Below, one piece after another: positions 59,740 to 64,000 of a stretch of DNA of 64,000 bases. Numbering within the stretch: position 1 is the stretch's first letter; each line of letters begins with the position of its first letter. The position numbers were made by a program, and so were the translations under genes. The stretch spans positions 4,366,001 to 4,430,000 of the forward strand of contig OZ014420.1 in the NCBI GenBank assembly GCA_963965975.1, given 5' to 3'. The notes below the pieces were generated by a model. It ran no database searches, was not told where the DNA came from, and saw nothing but the letters and a program-made list of their open reading frames with translations. Origin of the DNA: Xestospongia bergquistia (Eukaryota; Porifera; Demospongiae; Haplosclerida; Petrosiidae).

Positions 59740-61700
59740 AGTTTCATAATGTGTACTAATTTTAGCTATAAATTTTAAATTTTGAGAAGTTATTTAGGAA
59801 TGTGGAGTTAAGTAAAACTATTCAAATATTATTTCCAACATGTATATACTAAAACAGAGACGCATTAATGTTAATGTCTTTTAATATTATTATCTCAATA
59901 ATTAAAACAATAGCGTCATTGATATTCATATAAATTAATCTACTACATTATCGGTTGTATTTTATTAATTATCATATAGCTGGTTTATTGATAACAACAT
60001 TTGATTTGTTTATTGACAGTGTGAAGAAGAACATTAAAATAAAGCCTGTTAATATTATGCTATCCAATAGATATGTCTATACACAATTCACCATTGGCAA
60101 CTTCATTGTATGATGTAATATTGAAAGAAGAAACTAATCATATCATTGGCAGAATTACTAAAGCATATCTTGAAGGGAACCAATATTCTTTTTACAACAC
60201 ATGGCTATCACAACTCTGGTGGCTTTCCATAGAGCTTCCAGCTTTCTCCTTGTCATTGCATTAGTACCACTTATTAATTAAAATAATGACTTTAATAGCG
60301 AAGGCAACAAGGGGGCAGGTGGCCAACCCACCTCAATAATTGTAGTTAAGACACACACACACCTGCTCTCACATTTGAGTAAACTAGTCATTTATTGACA
60401 ATATCAACTATTAAGAATTATTTAAATTCAACTACATTCCTATTACCTCCTTCTCTTCCTACTCCACTGTTTTGTAAAACCACTTATATCAGTTTAAACT
60501 TTAATGATTAATTTTTTGATGCCAAAAACATCAAAATATTTTTTCCAGTCATAAAACCTCCAGGTACACAGTATTGACTATATATCTAGTTACACAATAA
60601 GATAGAAGATATTAAGTACTAGTTGTAAGTACATTTATATACACTGTCTATTACAAATAATTGTTATATAAATAGTATACACTGCTCATACAAAATGAGG
60701 TATTGGTTATATGAATGATTCAACTTTCAGCATAATTTGTGAGTCATAGCTTACAGCTACATAGTCAGTTACTGTATGCATTTTTTAATTATATAATATT
60801 CCACATGTACATTATAAGGGGGAAGGAAAATCCGAAGGTTTTAGATGTGATCATACATGAAACTAAAGATAGGAGAGAAGAACAAACAGTTTAAGTGTTA
60901 AAACATTGGTACAGATAAAGCAAGTGTTAAAGCTTATTTCTATTGTTGTATGGCACAGGAAGTGCATACTCTAATGTGAAATTAATACATTTAGGTTCTA
61001 AGGTTTAGGATCTGGGGTAAATTATTACTTTCACATTAAAGTATGGTATTCTATTACTGACACTCTAGACACTGCCTTTTAATTATTATATAAATTGTAG
61101 TCTTGTTAATTTTGACCATTCTGATGGCAAACCAATAGTCAAATAAACCAATAAAGTCAGCTACACAGTATATACAGAGAGATACAAATATTGGGAGGGA
61201 GGGGTGTTGACCACATGGTAGGAAGTAAGTGTGTATCAGTGCATGAATAAATATATAAGAAGGAATGTATATCAGTGAAAAATTTGCATTGATTAAGATT
61301 CAATGGTTGGTGCAAGTAATTGGACTGTCATTCACAGTATATGACTAGAGTCAAATATTTGATAGACCTCCAGCCTCCTCAGCCCCTCCCCTTCCTATAC
61401 CTTTACCAAATCCAATCCTTTTTTGATTAACTGATATTATAATTATAAAAATGTGTGATTTATATCAGAGTCTCTGAAAAGAGCAACCTCAATCACGGAT
61501 CACCTCTTTTGATGTAAATTTAACTGCTCTATACCGGAATTTATCCTGCAAGTTGAATGCTTTATGTACAAGTTAAATCATAACAATACTCACATACTGT
61601 GTTTATGAGTGTAGCAGACTCTATAAAGAGCTTCTATAAAGGGCTAAAATTTCAAGTTGAAGTGATAAGTAGTTTAGCGTTTCGCTAAAAGAATAGAGGA
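59740..61700 (-). repeat. Duplicated upstream block, copy 2
   Basis: Partner of 58,250-59,220, expanded by about 1 kb of extra sequence between 60,070 and 61,310, including an (AC)n tract near 60,350. The GTAAGT at 58,981 in copy 1 is changed in the corresponding place of copy 2 (about 61,460). Confidence 0.75.
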
Positions 61701-62953
61701 TAGAAGGAATGCGGATGTGGGTAAGTATTCTTAGACTGAGCATGTGTTAAGTGGATGAAAAAAGTCAAATCGCCTGTTGTAGTGATGATCTTTCTATAAT
61801 AGAAGTACAGACCGTCATTTACTTACTAGCTTCGCGCTTACTCGTGTCACCTAATGCTTTAAGAGAGTTTCATCAGCTTTATGGACTAGCCATCATATGG
61901 AATAAGTATTAAATGAAAATTAGCTCGTAAGTGCACAAGGTGTTTCTGTAGCCTGCAAGATTTTGCATGAAATATCATTTGCAGGATTGCACAAAGGGGT
62001 TAAAGATTCTGCGTAAAGGTGTTAAATATTAAAAAGGGGTTAAATATTCGCATGATTATAAAACTTTGTATACTATCTGTGACACAACTGTTCTGTAATG
62101 TTCTCATAGTATATATACTACAAAGTGTGGTATACCTTTCTATTACAACTCCATTGGCAAAACCTTACAAAAATATATAAGCCATCATGAAACCGCCAAA
62201 CTCCATTGTTTCCTTGTCAAAGCAGAATCTGAATACAGGTACATGTAGAAATGTTAATGTTGACTTCAAAAATAAGTAATACAATATATAATTGCAGAGA
62301 AATTTATCATAGAAGAGGTGGATACATGTTGAACAATTCTCAACTCCAATGTGTATTGACCAAACAGCAATCATGTGTCTGTACATGATTGTATAAGTTT
62401 CTAACACTATGAATATTAGCAGAGGAAATGGTCTTGTTGTGAAACTGACACATGAGATATTAGTTGATTATGCCTTTTACTAAGAGGAGTCAAGCAGTTC
62501 CCTCGTAGTTGTTAATTACTATTGCTACCTGATGTATTCTATAATCTAGCTAATTGGATTGGGAAGAGCCTGATTTGTAAAGATGACACTTTTATTATAA
62601 TCATAACTAAAGTATTATACTACTGGTTGCTGTAATGGAGTAATAAATGAAGTATTAAATGTTATTGTATGGGATGCAAGGCTGCAAATAGTGAAGAGAA
62701 TGCATGTCAACTGTGGTAAGGGAATTGTGTATACCCACAGTTAACTAGATTACTTTACGGGAATGTAGCTCATATTTCATGCCACATCCATTAAAGGAAA
62801 AATCACAATACTGTTGTACAGATAAATATTACATTCTTATTAATTCCAATTTAATTGGATAGAGCACCAAATTTTCTATATTCACAGTCTCTAGTTTATC
62901 TTTAAAACTCTAGTTTTCCTCCATACCTTTTTATATGACTTTGTTTTCTACAG
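61701..62953. other. Intergenic, nothing recognised
   Basis: No exon, repeat or RNA gene could be supported. A minus-strand open stretch at 62,165-62,407 is hydrophobic and lacks any family signature. Confidence 0.45.
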
Positions 62954-63642
62954 ATTGTTTATGTTAATCTAAAAACTGAAGGAGGCTTTACTAATGGTTA
63001 TTCTATTATATAAGGAACTGGTTCATTTTCAAAGTACACTATTCAAATTTTAATTTAAAATGAGAACTTCGTTGTACGAAAGATTAATAATGATGGTTTC
63101 ATTTGCAAAAAAATTCCAGCCATTACTACAGACCTTATTACTGTTGTTAATAGTGACACAGGTACACATTTAATGAATAAGTAATGACAGGGGCATACTA
63201 ATAAACACAATACATTAATAAATTAATAATGGGGCATATTCATTAGTGGAACTTATTTGGAATATCCCATTAATCTAGCAAATTATTAATAGTTGCAATG
63301 TAATCTAGTAGCACGATTGATTAATTATTAACAACAGGAGCATATCCATTAGCAGTTATGCTAATTAATGCACATTGCTTAATTTTTTCTTCTAGTGAAA
63401 ATAGAAGCTTCAAATTTTCTTATGAACTGTCTAGCAAATAATTTTTCTTCCATTATGTAGTTTATCCTATTTCAACTGAAAATATAGCATCTTGTTTGGG
63501 CTTGAGTGTGTCTGTCTTAGTATTTCATGCTGACCCTAAACTATTGACAGAGAAGGCTCTTCCTGTTGTAGGACCACTACGTTTTCAATTGAGTGGCATT
63601 AAGTACCACAAGCCTAAACCTCTTGACTCAATCAATGAATGA
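62954..63642 (+). pseudogene. DUF917 (S-Me-THD/hydantoinase-associated) C-terminal remnant
   Basis: Two exons, 62954-63161 and 63461-63642, join in phase 1 (ACAG acceptor, GTACAC donor, GTAG acceptor). The reading KTEGGFTNGYSI, NENFVVRKINNDGFICKKIP, AITTDLITVVNSDTG, VYPIST and ALPVVGPLRFQLSG follows the C-terminal half of DUF917 family proteins (TTGGF, NEN, DLI..DS.TG, VVGP pattern, from memory). Two in-frame TAA codons at 63,011-63,013 and 63,056-63,058 break it, both inside well-aligned sequence. It ends at TGA 63,640-63,642. The N-terminal half was not found upstream. The family is mainly bacterial and fungal, so a transferred origin is possible but unproven. Confidence 0.65.
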
Positions 63643-63826
63643 CGCAATTGATTTATTTCTTTTTGTGTGATTTAGGGACTGACCTAATGTAGAATGTTCT
63701 TAATACTTTTGTAATTTCTTCAATTAGCCAACAGAAGTTAATGTTACTTAAAAATTACTTAATTAATAATTATAATTATTAATTTAAATTGGTCTTTGCC
63801 GCACCTATTTCACGTGGTACTAAAGC
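63643..63826. promoter_or_regulatory. Short spacer, probable promoter of the next gene
   Basis: Only 184 bp separate the pseudogene stop from the next ATG, so the promoter and 5' leader of that gene should lie here. AT-rich with a GC-richer TTTGCCGCACCTATTTCACG just before the start. Inference from position. Confidence 0.4.
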
Positions 63827-63887
63827 ATGGCGTTATCTTCTAAATTAAAGAAAAGAAAGAGAAGTCTGTCTACTACAAAAGAAGAAG
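63827..63887 (+). CDS. First exon of a gene leaving the window
   Basis: ATG 63,827 opens MALSSKLKKRKRSLSTTKEE and meets GTATGT at 63,888, ending in phase 1. The Lys/Arg-rich start suggests a nuclear or nucleolar protein (inference only). The remainder is beyond 64,000; family not identified. Confidence 0.55.
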
Positions 63888-64000
63888 GTATGTAATTCAA
63901 ATGTTTTTGAATTATATTTTTATGTGTGTGTTTCTAAGTTAGAGTAATCCCTTGTAATGTAGTTTTAAATAATAATAAAATAAATAATTTTAATTAGTTG

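Noticed and set aside
60073-60264. Plus-strand 63-codon open stretch
   Set aside because: Partly coding-like (EETNHIIGRITKAYLEG) but absent from the duplicate block and no family recognised; not enough to call.
62165-62407. Minus-strand 80-codon open stretch
   Set aside because: Cys/Phe/Tyr-rich hydrophobic chance frame without neighbours or motifs.

Overview
The window is AT-rich eukaryotic nuclear DNA. Introns are mostly about 50 bp with GT(A/G)AGT donors, host genes are sparse, and old transposons of several classes fill much of the space. A ROC-COR GTPase joined to a Death domain, an ABHD13-type hydrolase and these TE families together suggest an early-branching animal, most likely a demosponge of the Amphimedon type. 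The taxon is inference; no marker gene fixes it.

Layout. 0.4-1.8 kb: a complete three-exon DDE transposase gene (minus strand). 2.6-13.8 kb: one decayed Ty3/gypsy element with short LTRs. Its integrase is split twice: by a transposon-like gene with a cysteine-rich tail (4.04-5.94 kb), and by an EnSpm/CACTA-type element (about 6.28-13.2 kb) that carries a broken tnp2-type transposase (plus) and a divergent second gene of many tiny phase-0 exons (minus). 15.3-18.9 kb: a Mutator-like remnant with about 178-bp terminal inverted repeats and a snap-back element nested inside. 21.2-29.5 kb: a mosaic of nested duplications and minisatellites, no convincing coding. 30.6-31.0 kb: another degenerate tandem repeat.

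Host-like genes start at 32.5 kb: an ABHD13-like pseudogene, the 3' exons of an unidentified gene ending at 34,046, and a minus-strand ROC-COR-Death gene (34,642-40,320) with a short second death-fold-like tail. Next to its 5' side lies a 16.5-kb satellite array (about 82 units of about 198 bp). A candidate first coding exon lies beyond it at 58,151-58,180, so the array may be a giant intron.

The most unusual signal is in that array. Read on the minus strand, every unit has a TTTAG acceptor, then exactly three bases, then a GTAAGT donor. The three bases are the most variable site of an otherwise well-conserved unit (nine triplets, none a stop codon). A second, unrelated repeat family at 21-28 kb has the same AG-NNN-GTAAGT layout on the same strand five times. 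They could be 3-nt microexons, recursive splice points, or a satellite that fixed a splice-like motif; RNA would decide.

58.2-61.7 kb holds a duplicated block upstream of the candidate first exon, with a MITE and a stray array unit. The right end has a DUF917-family pseudogene remnant with two in-frame stops and the first exon of a further gene leaving the window.
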